This document shows positions 1-7,431 of a stretch of DNA of 64,000 nucleotides, in pieces. The notes below the pieces were generated by a model, which worked only from the letters and a program-made list of their open reading frames with translations, made no database searches and was not told the origin of the DNA. Every line of letters starts with the position of its first letter. Positions within the stretch are counted from its first letter, which is position 1. A program made the position numbers and the translations under genes. This stretch comes from Neorhizobium huautlense (GTDB taxonomy: Bacteria; Pseudomonadota; Alphaproteobacteria; Rhizobiales; Rhizobiaceae), in assembly GCF_002968575.1 (NCBI RefSeq), contig NZ_PVBM01000024.1:1-64000 (forward strand). Reading direction: 5' to 3'.

Positions 1-125
1 AGTTTCGATCCACGCTTCCTCCCCACGCTCGGTCACCCTCACGCAGTTGCGCTTCTCTTCGCTTGCTGTGACCAGCTCACGGTGGGACTTGCACCCACAA
101 GAATGCGCCCATGCTGGGCGCACAA
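1..125. other. Unidentified stretch at left edge with two short hairpins
   Basis: No convincing gene is visible. The stretch holds two adjacent perfect inverted repeats: GTGGG/CCCAC (82-98) and TGCGCCC/GGGCGCA (104-122). A frame is open from base 1 on the plus strand, but it has no start in the window and runs into the terminator of the neighbouring minus-strand gene. It could be the end of a mobile element, an intergenic repeat or a structured RNA that continues to the left. The sequence does not decide between these. Confidence 0.25.
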
Positions 126-155
126 CGAAAACGGCCCCTCCTTTCGGAAGGGCCG
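126..155 (-). terminator. Rho-independent terminator of the hsp20 gene
   Basis: On the minus strand a CGGCCC/GGGCCG stem (132-137 with 150-155), extended inward by TCC/GGA, is followed by TTTTCG. It lies about 40 bases past the stop codon of the small heat-shock gene. Confidence 0.7.
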
Positions 156-196
156 CGGGGCTTGCTGTCCTCGGCTAGAGGTCTGGGAGCCGAAGA

Positions 197-682
197 TCAG
201 TTGATCTGCTGCGGGGCGACCTGGGCCTCGATCTGCTTTGCGGTATCGCCGGCTTCGGCAGCGATCGCGATGCGGCGGGGTTTCATGGCGTCCGGGATGT
301 CCCGGAGAAGATCGATGTGAAGCAGGCCGTTCTTCAGCGAAGCGGACTGTACCTCGACATGGTCGGCGAGCTGGAAGCGGCGCTCGAAGGCGCGCTTGGC
401 GATGCCGCGGTAGAGGTATTCGCTCTGGCCGTTGCCAATGTCTTCTTCGCTCTTTTCACCCTTGACGGTCAGCACATGGGCGTGGGCTTCGAGCGAAAGT
501 TCCTTTTCGTCGAAACCGGCGACGGCCATGGTGATGCGGTAGGTATTCTCGCCAGTCCGCTCGATGTTGTAGGGCGGATAGCTGGGGGTCTGGTCGGCGA
601 CGCTACGATTGTCGAGCAGGTTGAAAAGGCGGTCGAAACCGACGGTGGAGCGGTAAAGGGGGGAAAAATCGACGTGACGCAT
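197..682 (-). CDS. Hsp20 family small heat-shock protein (IbpA-like)
   Basis: A holdase chaperone that binds unfolding cytoplasmic proteins in large oligomers. The 161-residue protein has a short N-terminal arm, then an alpha-crystallin domain from about residue 38 to 138. That domain contains the typical turn ASLKNGLLHIDL, and an IAI tripeptide of the I-x-I oligomerisation type follows. The ATG at 682 was chosen because GAGAGGA lies just upstream and the protein then begins MRHVDFSPLYRSTVGFDRLF, the usual start of rhizobial IbpA-like proteins. An upstream ATG at 730 would extend into the predicted RNA thermometer. The gene stands alone with its own RpoH-type promoter and terminator, so heat induction is likely at both transcription and translation. 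Confidence 0.93.
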   Translation of the reverse strand: MRHVDFSPLYRSTVGFDRLFNLLDNRSVADQTPSYPPYNIERTGENTYRITMAVAGFDEKELSLEAHAHVLTVKGEKSEEDIGNGQSEYLYRGIAKRAFERRFQLADHVEVQSASLKNGLLHIDLLRDIPDAMKPRRIAIAAEAGDTAKQIEAQVAPQQIN

Positions 683-780
683 GGTGTCCTCTCTTGAAGC
701 GACGTTGCGGTTCTGGTTGGCCTTCAGCATCCCGTTCTGGCGATGCCGGAGCCGTTCGGCGGACCCTCATCGGCGCCCGC
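683..780 (-). promoter_or_regulatory. ROSE-type RNA thermometer in the hsp20 5' UTR
   Basis: The leader between the predicted RpoH start point and the ATG is about 98 nt. Its 3' end forms a hairpin (686-703) in which UCGCU pairs with AGGA of the Shine-Dalgarno region, leaving the middle G unpaired. This is the UYGCU/AGGA arrangement with a bulged G known from ROSE elements of rhizobial small heat-shock genes. The hairpin would hide the ribosome site at low temperature and melt on heating. Only the terminal hairpin was worked out by eye; the upstream helices were not folded. Confidence 0.7.
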
Positions 781-787
781 AGGACTG

Positions 788-817
788 AGATGGGAATTGA
801 ATTTTCCCGCTTCAAGG
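788..817 (-). promoter_or_regulatory. RpoH (sigma-32) promoter of hsp20
   Basis: On the minus strand, CCTTGAAG (810-817) is separated by 15 bases from CCCATCT (788-794). This fits the alphaproteobacterial heat-shock consensus (CTTGAA, then CCCATNT). Transcription would start near 780 and give a leader of about 98 nt, a normal length for a ROSE leader. Confidence 0.75.
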
Positions 818-1108
818 CCTTTTTTTGAAGAAACCGGTTTTGCGCCTGAACCCCATATGAACAGCTGATTCGGCTTAGGTTCAGACGGCATCTGATAGAA
901 CAAAGATTATTGGAAGGCAGACTGCCTCTACTGGCTGAAGCCTATTCGTCCCTTCGCTTCGGCCTTTGCCTGGCCGGAGCCGTCCGGTTTCCCCAACCGC
1001 GGTTCCGGCTTTCTTTTACTGTAACCCGCAGCCAGCGAATGCGACGCTCTCTGTCTGCTGCGCGCCGCCTCTTTTCCCCTTGACGCGCCGCCGCTGCTGC
1101 TGTCGCTT
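818..1108. other. Intergenic region between hsp20 and the hydrolase gene
   Basis: No gene is supported here. A spaced inverted repeat CTGAACC (846-852) / GGTTCAG (878-884) may belong to the promoter of the rightward hydrolase gene. No terminator is obvious. Confidence 0.3.
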
Positions 1109-2104
1109 ATGCCTATGACCGAAGCGGCAGATTCCATGGACGACGTTTTCCACCTCACCCCCGGCAATCCGGCGCCATCCAATTATACGGCCGGTTATTT
1201 CACCGGTCATCGCGGCACGCGGCTGCGCTACGGACTCTTCCGTTCGGAGCGTTCGCCGGCGATCGGCACCGTGGTCATCATGCAGGGCCGCAACGAATTT
1301 ATCGAAAAGTATTTCGAAACGATCCGCGACCTCAACGCCATGGGGCTGTGGGTTGCAACCTTCGATCTGCGCGGCCAAGGCGGATCGGACCGGCTGACGA
1401 AAAATCCGCGCAAGGGCCATGTGCGCCGCTTTTCCGACTACGAGCGGGATCTCGAGATCTTCCTGGAGCACATCGTGCTGCCGGATGCCCGCCTGCCATT
1501 TTTCCTGGTCGGCCATTCGACGGGATCGCTGATAGCCCTGTCTGCGGCACCGCGGCTTTCGAACCGTATCCACCGCATGGTCCTCGCGGCCCCCTATGTC
1601 GCGCTCTCCGGCCAGGGCGTACCGGAAGGCGTGATCCGGACTGTTGCCGGTCTCGCCTGCCTTACCGGCTTCGGCCGCATCCAGCTTGGAACGGACAAGA
1701 GCCGTCGGCCGTTCGAGGGCAATCCGCTGACCTCGGACTTCAAGCGTTTCCAGCGCAATGCGGAAATCATCGCAGCCCACCCCGAATTGACGGTCGGGGC
1801 GCCTACCGCCCGCTGGCTTCGCGAAACCTTCAAGGCCGCGCGCCGCGTATCGAACCAGGCGCATCTGACCCGGATAACGATCCCGACTCTGATCCTCGCT
1901 CCGGTGCTGGATGGAATCGTCCCCTACCGGGCCCAGGAGGAGCTGTCGCGCAATTTCCGCGCCGCCCAGCTCGTGACCATAAACGGCGCTCGCCACGAAC
2001 TCTTCCAGGACAAGGACATCTATCGCGCCCAGGGACTGGCCGCGATCGAAGCCTTCATGCCCGGCCAGGACGGCGGTTTCGGCCTATCCGAAAGCGCCGC
2101 CTGA
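1109..2104 (+). CDS. Alpha/beta hydrolase, lysophospholipase-like
   Basis: A serine hydrolase of the PldB/monoacylglycerol-lipase type, probably acting on lysophospholipids or acylglycerols; the substrate is not shown. In 331 residues the fold is visible: the early segment VVIMQGRNEF, DLRGQGGSDR after strand 4, the nucleophile elbow GHSTGS near residue 136, an acid residue in PVLDGIVP, and the catalytic His in GARHELFQD near the C-terminus. There is no signal peptide. The ribosome site is weak, so the start may be 1109 or 1115. The gene is convergent with hisN, with only nine bases between the two stop codons. Confidence 0.82.
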   Translation: MPMTEAADSMDDVFHLTPGNPAPSNYTAGYFTGHRGTRLRYGLFRSERSPAIGTVVIMQGRNEFIEKYFETIRDLNAMGLWVATFDLRGQGGSDRLTKNPRKGHVRRFSDYERDLEIFLEHIVLPDARLPFFLVGHSTGSLIALSAAPRLSNRIHRMVLAAPYVALSGQGVPEGVIRTVAGLACLTGFGRIQLGTDKSRRPFEGNPLTSDFKRFQRNAEIIAAHPELTVGAPTARWLRETFKAARRVSNQAHLTRITIPTLILAPVLDGIVPYRAQEELSRNFRAAQLVTINGARHELFQDKDIYRAQGLAAIEAFMPGQDGGFGLSESAA

Positions 2105-2105
2105 T

Positions 2106-2128
2106 CTTTCCGGTCATTTGCCGGAAAG
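2106..2128. terminator. Hairpin between convergent hydrolase and hisN genes
   Basis: A perfect 8-bp stem CTTTCCGG/CCGGAAAG with a 7-base loop lies immediately after the hydrolase stop codon and overlaps the 3' end of hisN. There is no T-run on either side, so termination is only a guess. It may act as a bidirectional transcript end. Confidence 0.4.
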
Positions 2129-2890
2129 CAGCTCCAGCGCCTGCCGGTGCACCGCCGGACTTCCGGCCGCGACGATATTGCCGCCATTTTCCGGCCGACC
2201 GCCGTCCCAGGTGGTAATGATCCCGCCCGCCTGTTCGATCAGCGGGATGAGCGCCCCGACGTCATAAGGTTGAAGGTTGTTTTCCACGACGAGATCGACG
2301 TTGCCCGAGGCGAGCAGCGCATAGGCATAACAATCGCAGCCGTAGCGGAAGAGCCGCACCTTTTCCTCGACGGAGCGGTAAAGCGCCAGGTCCGCTCCCG
2401 TGAAGATATGCGGCGAGGTGGTGAAGAGAATCGCATTCTTGAGCTCGCCGCAATCCCGCGTCGCGATCTGCCGCTCGCCGTCCGGACCGCGGTACCAGGA
2501 ATGTGTTCCATCGGCGAAATAACGCTCGCCGGTAAACGGCTGGTCGACGAGCCCCATCGTCGCCCGCCCGTTCGAGCGGAAGCCGATCAGCGTACCCCAG
2601 ACCGGCAGGCCAGAGATGAAGGCGCGTGTGCCGTCGATTGGATCGATGACCCAGATATGCTCGCGGTCGAGACCGATATTCTCGTGCTCCTCGCCGAGGA
2701 TGCCGTGATGGGGAAACTTTTCCTCGATCAGCAGGCGGATCGCGGTCTCGGCGGCGCGGTCGCCCTCGGTGACGGGATCGAACCCGCTTTCCAGCTTGTT
2801 GACCACTGAAAGGCCGGTGCGGAAACGCGGCAGCGTTTCAGCCTTGGCGGCATCGGCAAGCGTATAGAAAAAATTGCGGTCGGGAAGCAT
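2114..2890 (-). CDS. hisN: Histidinol-phosphatase, inositol monophosphatase family
   Basis: Probably removes phosphate from L-histidinol phosphate in histidine biosynthesis, as the IMPase-type HisN does in actinobacteria and rhizobia. The 258-residue protein shows the full Mg-dependent phosphatase set: GEEHE near residues 66-70, WVIDPIDGTRAF at 80-91 with two metal-binding aspartates, and DVGALIPLIEQAGG near the C-terminus. AGGGGA upstream supports the ATG at 2890. A SuhB or other IMPase-family substrate cannot be excluded from sequence alone. It is a single gene, convergent with the hydrolase and divergent from the sRNA. Confidence 0.82.
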   Translation of the reverse strand: MLPDRNFFYTLADAAKAETLPRFRTGLSVVNKLESGFDPVTEGDRAAETAIRLLIEEKFPHHGILGEEHENIGLDREHIWVIDPIDGTRAFISGLPVWGTLIGFRSNGRATMGLVDQPFTGERYFADGTHSWYRGPDGERQIATRDCGELKNAILFTTSPHIFTGADLALYRSVEEKVRLFRYGCDCYAYALLASGNVDLVVENNLQPYDVGALIPLIEQAGGIITTWDGGRPENGGNIVAAGSPAVHRQALELLSGK

Positions 2891-3053
2891 CGAAGAAATC
2901 CCCTCGTGGAATGGAAACTTCTTCTAATCGAATCGCCGCAAGCTGGAAACCGGCTGAATTTGGAGGCGTAGAGCGGGAAAACAGGCAGGCACTGGCGCAT
3001 ATCTCACCGCTTCGCCCAAAAATGCTGAAAAATTGAGCACAAAAAGTTATTGC

Positions 3054-3082
3054 TTGACAATTGTGCAGCGCAATACTAATCT
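3054..3082 (+). promoter_or_regulatory. Sigma-70 promoter of the MmgR-like sRNA
   Basis: TTGACA (3054-3059) and TAATCT (3077-3082) are separated by 17 bases, placing the transcript start just before the first hairpin of the sRNA. Confidence 0.65.
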
Positions 3083-3086
3083 CATC

Positions 3087-3165
3087 TTACAGTCTTTGAC
3101 TGTAAATACCCTCCTTGGGTGTTTCCTCCCTAGACTTAGCCGCGCCCACAAGCGCGGTTTTTTTT
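3087..3165 (+). ncRNA. mmgR: MmgR / alpha-r8 (suhB-family) trans-acting sRNA
   Basis: The transcript is about 79 nt with three hairpins. The first is TTACAGTC/GACTGTAA (3087-3105), a perfect 8-bp stem. A short ACCC/GGGT hairpin with a CU-rich loop follows. Last is the terminator CCGCGC/GCGCGG (3140-3157) followed by eight T. Between the last two lies single-stranded TTTCCTCCCT (3122-3131), the near-invariant anti-Shine-Dalgarno-like stretch I recall for the alpha-r8 family. In Sinorhizobium meliloti MmgR (about 77 nt) limits polyhydroxybutyrate storage. The size, the motif and the position next to an IMPase-family gene all fit. The name rests on remembered family features, not on a covariance search. 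Confidence 0.8.
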
Positions 3166-3209
3166 GCCCGCGATCGACCGGCAGACAAAAGCTTGTGGAT
3201 AATGGGGTG

Positions 3210-4097
3210 TTATTCGGCGGCGAGTGCGCCGCCGCTGCCGGAAAATTCAACGGCGAAATCTGCCATCTGGCGCATGAAGGTGGAAAGCGCGGCAGCGATC
3301 GCCGGAAAGTCGCGCTTTTTGGCAAGCGTCATCTCGTCCACATAGAGCGCCCGGTTGATTTCGATCTGCAGCGCATGCAGACCCCGGACCGGCCGGCCGT
3401 AGTGTTCGGTTATGAAGCCGCCGGCATAGGGCTTGTTGCGGACGGCCGAAAAGCCCATGCCGTCCAGGAATTGCATCGCCGCGCGGGAAAGCTCGGCAGA
3501 GGCGCTGGTGCCGTAGCGGTCGCCGATGATGAAGTCCGGCCGGACGTCGGAGCCTGACAGCCGGATATTGCCCGGCATGGAATGGCAGTCGATCAGGATC
3601 GCAAGCCCGAAACGGGCATGGGTTCGGGCGATCAGCTTTCTCAGGCAGGCGTGATAGGGCTTGTAGATCGTCTCGATGCGGCTCATACCCTCTTCCACCG
3701 ACAGGCGATGCCGGTAGATTTCCATGTTTTCCGCAACGATACGCGGGATCGTTCCGAGCCCGCCTGCGACCCGCATGGAACCGATATTGACGAAGGGCGG
3801 CAACGGCCCGTCGAACATGCGGGGATCGAGCTCATAGGGCTCGCGGTTCACGTCCAGGTAGGCGCGCGGGAAATGGGCAAGCAGCAGCGGCGCGCCGAGC
3901 TCCGGCGCATCTGCGAACAGATCGTCGACATAATGATCGGCCGAGCGGCGGATGGCGAGCGAATCGAGATTGGTCTCGGCAAGGAAGGAGGGAGGATAGA
4001 AGCGGCCGCTATGGGGCGAGTTGAAAACGAAGGGGATTGTCTGCGCAGCGGGCTCCCTTACTTCGAAATGTCCAAAATCACCCTCGCTGCAATCCAT
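3210..4097 (-). CDS. N-formylglutamate amidohydrolase family protein
   Basis: A zinc-type hydrolase of the HutG2/FGase family, which splits N-formyl-L-glutamate into formate and glutamate in the last step of one histidine-degradation route. The 295-residue protein carries the family landmarks FNSPHSGRFYP (residues 26-36), RSADHYVDDLF, YLDVNREPYELDPRMF and the metal/catalytic segment LIDCHSMPG. AAAGGCAGG precedes the ATG at 4097. No other hut genes are nearby, so the true substrate may be another N-acyl amino acid. It is transcribed away from cpdR. Confidence 0.82.
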   Translation of the reverse strand: MDCSEGDFGHFEVREPAAQTIPFVFNSPHSGRFYPPSFLAETNLDSLAIRRSADHYVDDLFADAPELGAPLLLAHFPRAYLDVNREPYELDPRMFDGPLPPFVNIGSMRVAGGLGTIPRIVAENMEIYRHRLSVEEGMSRIETIYKPYHACLRKLIARTHARFGLAILIDCHSMPGNIRLSGSDVRPDFIIGDRYGTSASAELSRAAMQFLDGMGFSAVRNKPYAGGFITEHYGRPVRGLHALQIEINRALYVDEMTLAKKRDFPAIAAALSTFMRQMADFAVEFSGSGGALAAE

Positions 4098-4200
4098 CCT
4101 GCCTTTACCATGTCACGAACTTGTTCAAGACCGCATGTTGCCAGTTGCCTGGCATGAAGTCCATACTATCTATACCCCACGAAAACCTCTTCCACCCCCA

Positions 4201-4215
4201 TTAAACGGATGTTTA
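4201..4215 (+). promoter_or_regulatory. CtrA-box-like half sites upstream of cpdR
   Basis: TTAA-N7-TTTACC resembles the CtrA consensus TTAA-N7-TTAA with one mismatch. It lies about 65-77 bases upstream of the cpdR start. CtrA control of a cell-cycle adaptor gene would make sense, but a single imperfect box is weak evidence. Confidence 0.35.
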
Positions 4216-4277
4216 CCGTGTCTTGGCAGTGTGAGTGTTCCCTAACTTAAAAATTGCATTGGATGACGGTCCCGGAG

Positions 4278-4640
4278 ATGATTCAGAAAATCCTTCTCGC
4301 CGAAGACGATAACGACATGCGCCGCTTCCTGGTGAAGGCGCTGGAAAAGGCGGGCTATAAGGTCGCTTCCTTCGATAACGGCGCAAGCGCCTATGACCGG
4401 TTGCGCGAGGAGCCCTTCTCGCTTCTCCTGACCGATATCGTCATGCCGGAAATGGACGGGATAGAACTTGCCCGCCGCGCGACGGAACTCGATCCGGACC
4501 TCAAGGTAATGTTCATCACCGGCTTCGCCGCCGTTGCATTGAACTCCGATTCGAAGGCTCCGAAGGACGCAAAGGTGCTCTCGAAGCCCTTCCACCTGCG
4601 CGATCTGGTGGACGAAGTGAACAAGCTTCTCGCCGCCTGA
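4278..4640 (+). CDS. cpdR: CpdR single-domain response regulator
   Basis: A receiver-only protein. Its unphosphorylated form acts as an adaptor that directs ClpXP to cell-cycle substrates and to the cell pole; the CckA-ChpT relay phosphorylates it. The 120-residue chain is one REC domain: acidic pocket EDD (9-11), phospho-acceptor Asp53 in LLTDIVMPEMDG, a conserved Thr in MFITGFAA, and the switch Lys in LSKPFHLRDL. It ends in two alanines, the kind of tail needed for ClpXP recognition of CpdR in Caulobacter. In-frame ATGs at 4254 and 4263 exist. The start at 4278 gives the usual 120-residue family length, but no choice has a strong ribosome site. Confidence 0.88.
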   Translation: MIQKILLAEDDNDMRRFLVKALEKAGYKVASFDNGASAYDRLREEPFSLLLTDIVMPEMDGIELARRATELDPDLKVMFITGFAAVALNSDSKAPKDAKVLSKPFHLRDLVDEVNKLLAA

Positions 4641-4703
4641 GATGTCGAATGCCGGGAAATGCGAGGCCTTCAAAAAAGCTTCGCATTTCGCGACAAAAAC
4701 CAG

Positions 4704-4732
4704 TTGACGGCCCGACCAGTCTATGGTCTATG
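4704..4732 (+). promoter_or_regulatory. Promoter of tRNA-Val
   Basis: TTGACG (4704-4709) with TCTATG (4727-4732) after 17 bases lies 13 bases before the mature tRNA 5' end. Confidence 0.5.
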
Positions 4733-4745
4733 CGCCGCCACGGAT

Positions 4746-4820
<75 letters not shown>

Positions 4821-5105
4821 TCCCTCTTTCCTGGTTTCTCAGGCGTTTGCGCGGTTGACGACATAACCCGCTTTTTCACCTTCTCACGACTTTGATCCGG
4901 CTGGCCGAACCCGCTGCTTGGGCGGCGCTTTTGCGTCTTGGCCTTTCGGCCGGCGCAATCCCGACGCAATTTCGGTATTGGGTCGGCAACGGACAACGAT
5001 GATCTTGCCCTGCCGCTTGCCGATCTGCAATAACGCGGGGGACAGTGGTTGCAGTCCGGCGGGTCGCGGTGCACCGGCGTCCGGTTTCGAACAAACAGGT
5101 GGATA

Positions 5106-5990
5106 ATGGCAGGATCGAGCAGCTTTAGTGAGCATGCGGCGGGAGACGAAGCAGACATCATCCCACGCGACATCCGCTTCGGAATTTTGGAAAACGCCAC
5201 GCGGCACTGGTATGACGGCGACATCATCAAGACGGTGATGGCGGACGGTCTTTCCATCTTCCTGCCGGAAGGCGAGCGCTATTTCATCCGCTCCCTGAAG
5301 CACTACGCGTCGAAGCTCACGGATCGGGAGCTGGCGGCGGAAATCAACGGCTATGCGGTGCAGGAAGCTTTCCATACCCGCGAACACGAAGACTATAACA
5401 AGGCCATGGCGTCGCTCGGCTATGACGTCGAGGAAATGGAAAAGCCGGTCCGTTTTGCGCTCGGGGTCGCCAAGAACCCGCTGCACCGGCTGGCCGTTAC
5501 CTGCGCCATCGAACACCTGACCGCAACCTTGTCGACGGTGACCCTGCGCCGCCCGGACCTTCTGGAAACGGCAGCGCCAGCCTACCGTCGCCTGTGGATG
5601 TGGCATGCTCTGGAGGAGCTCGAGCACAAGGCGGTGGCGCTCGATGTCTTGAAGGCGGTGACGCCAGATCTGCCCGGCTGGAAACGCTACCTGCTGCGGG
5701 TCTCGGCGATGAATGCCACGGTCATTCCATTCCTGCTGATCTTTCTGCGAAATACGCGGCTTTATGCCCGCACCGACGGCGTCAAGACCGGCATCCGCTT
5801 CTGGCTGCGCTTCATCTGGGTCGTGTTCTTCGCCCCCGGCTTCTGGCGGCGCTGCATGCCCCTGGTGTTGAAATATTACCTGCCGGGTTTCGATCCGAAG
5901 AACAGCGACGATGCCGAACTGGTGCGCAAGGGGCGGGCCTGGCTTTATCAGGATATGCCGCCGGCAGCCGCTGCCGCGCCGGCTCAGTAG
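5106..5990 (+). CDS. Metal-dependent hydrolase (PF10118-type)
   Basis: A 294-residue protein of the YbfM/PF10118 predicted metal-dependent hydrolase family; no member of known substrate comes to mind. Visible features are an alpha-helical core with conserved EAFHTREHEDYN, AIEHLTATL and WHALEELEHKAVALDV, whose Glu/His pattern suits a di-metal site. A hydrophobic segment follows (VIPFLLIFLRN, then FWLRFIWVVFFAPGFW) that may attach the protein to the membrane. The ATG at 5106 is chosen because AGGTGG lies five bases upstream. A methyltransferase gene starts ten bases after the stop, so the two are probably co-transcribed and may act on the same, perhaps lipid, compound. Confidence 0.7.
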   Translation: MAGSSSFSEHAAGDEADIIPRDIRFGILENATRHWYDGDIIKTVMADGLSIFLPEGERYFIRSLKHYASKLTDRELAAEINGYAVQEAFHTREHEDYNKAMASLGYDVEEMEKPVRFALGVAKNPLHRLAVTCAIEHLTATLSTVTLRRPDLLETAAPAYRRLWMWHALEELEHKAVALDVLKAVTPDLPGWKRYLLRVSAMNATVIPFLLIFLRNTRLYARTDGVKTGIRFWLRFIWVVFFAPGFWRRCMPLVLKYYLPGFDPKNSDDAELVRKGRAWLYQDMPPAAAAAPAQ

Positions 5991-6000
5991 GACCGAGACC

Positions 6001-6819
6001 ATGGCAAGAAACATGTTCTCCAATGTCCTGAACGCGGTCGAGCGCGGCGCCTTTCCGCGAACCCAGAAATGGGCATGGCGCGGCGTTTACAACATCTTGT
6101 CCCGGTTCTGGCGGGACGACGACTGGCGTTTCATGAACTACGGCTTCATGCCCGAAGGCGCCGCCTTTCCGCTGAAAGCGGAAGACGAGCCCGAACGGGC
6201 CTTTATCGGCCTCTATCATCAGGCGGTCGAAGGATTGCCGCTGGCAGGCGCGCGGGTTCTCGAAATCGGTTCGGGGCGTGGCGGCGGATCGCGTTATATC
6301 GCGCGCTACCATGCGCCGGCGAGCGTCGTCGGCCTCGACTACTCGCCGGAGACGGTGCGCCTTGCGCGGCGGCTGAACGCCGACACGGCTTCGCTTTCCT
6401 TTGAAGTCGGCGATGCGGAGCGACTGCCTTTTGCCGACGGCTCGTTTGACGTGGTCGTCAACATCGAATCCTCCCATTGCTACGCAAACGTCCCCGCCTT
6501 TGCCAGCGAAGCGGCCCGCGTGCTTGCGCCGGGCGGCTGGTTCACCTTTGCCGACATGCGGCCAAAGGGCAAACTTTCCGAACTCGACCGTCAGCTCTCC
6601 GTACCGGGGCTTGAGCTGGTGGCGGAGCGCAGCCTTTCCGTAGGCGTCGTTGCGGCGCTTGACGCGGCGGAAGCGAGAAAACGCGAACGCATCGGCCGTG
6701 CCCGGCTGATGCGGCGCTTCATGACCGAATTTTCAGGAGCGCAAGGCTCGATCCTCTATAAGGGACTTTCCGGAGGCGGCGTTGTCTACGTGGCCCGCCG
6801 CTACCGCAAGACGGCGTGA
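6001..6819 (+). CDS. Class I SAM-dependent methyltransferase
   Basis: A 272-residue Rossmann-fold methyltransferase. Motif I is VLEIGSGRGGGSRYIA, motif II is VVGLDYSPE with the acidic residue that binds the ribose of SAM, then GDAERLPFADGSFDVVVNIESSHCY and LAPGGWFTFADM. The overall pattern, including ESSHCY, resembles enzymes of the sterol/phthiotriol C/O-methyltransferase group, so a lipid or polyketide-like acceptor is plausible but unproved. The start at 6001 follows the previous stop by ten bases; an upstream in-frame extension would overlap that gene. A strong terminator follows at 6906-6930. Confidence 0.78.
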   Translation: MARNMFSNVLNAVERGAFPRTQKWAWRGVYNILSRFWRDDDWRFMNYGFMPEGAAFPLKAEDEPERAFIGLYHQAVEGLPLAGARVLEIGSGRGGGSRYIARYHAPASVVGLDYSPETVRLARRLNADTASLSFEVGDAERLPFADGSFDVVVNIESSHCYANVPAFASEAARVLAPGGWFTFADMRPKGKLSELDRQLSVPGLELVAERSLSVGVVAALDAAEARKRERIGRARLMRRFMTEFSGAQGSILYKGLSGGGVVYVARRYRKTA

Positions 6820-6905
6820 CCGGCTGCAAATTGTTGCGGGCAACCGTACCGAATCACCCGGAACCAGCCTCGCCGATCGCCGCTGGATATGCGAAATGTC
6901 AGTTC

Positions 6906-6930
6906 ATCCGCGTCAGCTGGCGCGGATTTT
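6906..6930 (+). terminator. Terminator after the methyltransferase gene
   Basis: ATCCGCG (6906-6912) and CGCGGAT (6921-6927) form a perfect 7-bp stem followed by T residues. A second, weaker GCCC/GGGC hairpin with a T-rich tail lies at 6944-6970. Confidence 0.7.
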
Positions 6931-7060
6931 CCCCAACTGCCCTGCCCGTATCTCGGCGGGGCTTTTTCTTTTCCGGCGTCCACAGATACGAAACGCGGAG
7001 AGGGCCGCGATGGGCACCTCCCCGCGTCCGCCGAGGGATCGGGATGTCGCGTCGGAAGGC

Positions 7061-7234
7061 CTAGGTCAATGCGGCGCCGGCCATCAGCGCCAGCACGAGG
7101 AAGACCAGGAAGATGACGAGCGCGATGAAGAACAGGATCTTGGCGATGCTCGCGGTTGCGGCCGAAATGCCGGAAAAGCCGAGAAAGCCCGTGATCAGCG
7201 AGATGACCAGAAAAATAAGTGCCCACTTCAGCAT
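7061..7234 (-). CDS. DUF1328 small membrane protein
   Basis: A 57-residue inner-membrane peptide of the UPF0391/DUF1328 family: two hydrophobic helices ([19 protein letters not shown] and [20 protein letters not shown]) joined by a Gly/Ala turn GISAATA. The start is the ATG at 7234, preceded by AAGGA; the longer frame to 7360 lacks a credible ribosome site. Family members are often stress-induced, but no biochemical function is known. It is a single gene divergent from the helicase gene. Confidence 0.8.
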   Translation of the reverse strand: MLKWALIFLVISLITGFLGFSGISAATASIAKILFFIALVIFLVFLVLALMAGAALT

Positions 7235-7402
7235 GGAGTTATTCCTTCGCGTTGATGGGCGGATAACGTGAAAAAAGGTTCCAAGGTTCCAATCCGGCGT
7301 AAACCTCTGCAGTTGCCTGAAAAGCGGGAGGCAGGAAGACGGAAAGGAAGGCGAAGCCAAGCGAATCAGCTAGAGCTAATTCGAACACATCGGGAACGGG
7401 CT

Positions 7403-7430
7403 CAATCAGGAACGGCCCAATCAGGAACGG
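7403..7430 (+). repeat. 13-bp tandem duplication carrying the helicase ribosome site
   Basis: CAATCAGGAACGG occurs at 7403-7415 and again at 7418-7430, so the AGGAAC ribosome site of the helicase gene exists twice, the second copy directly before the ATG. Confidence 0.8.
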
Positions 7431-7431
7431 A

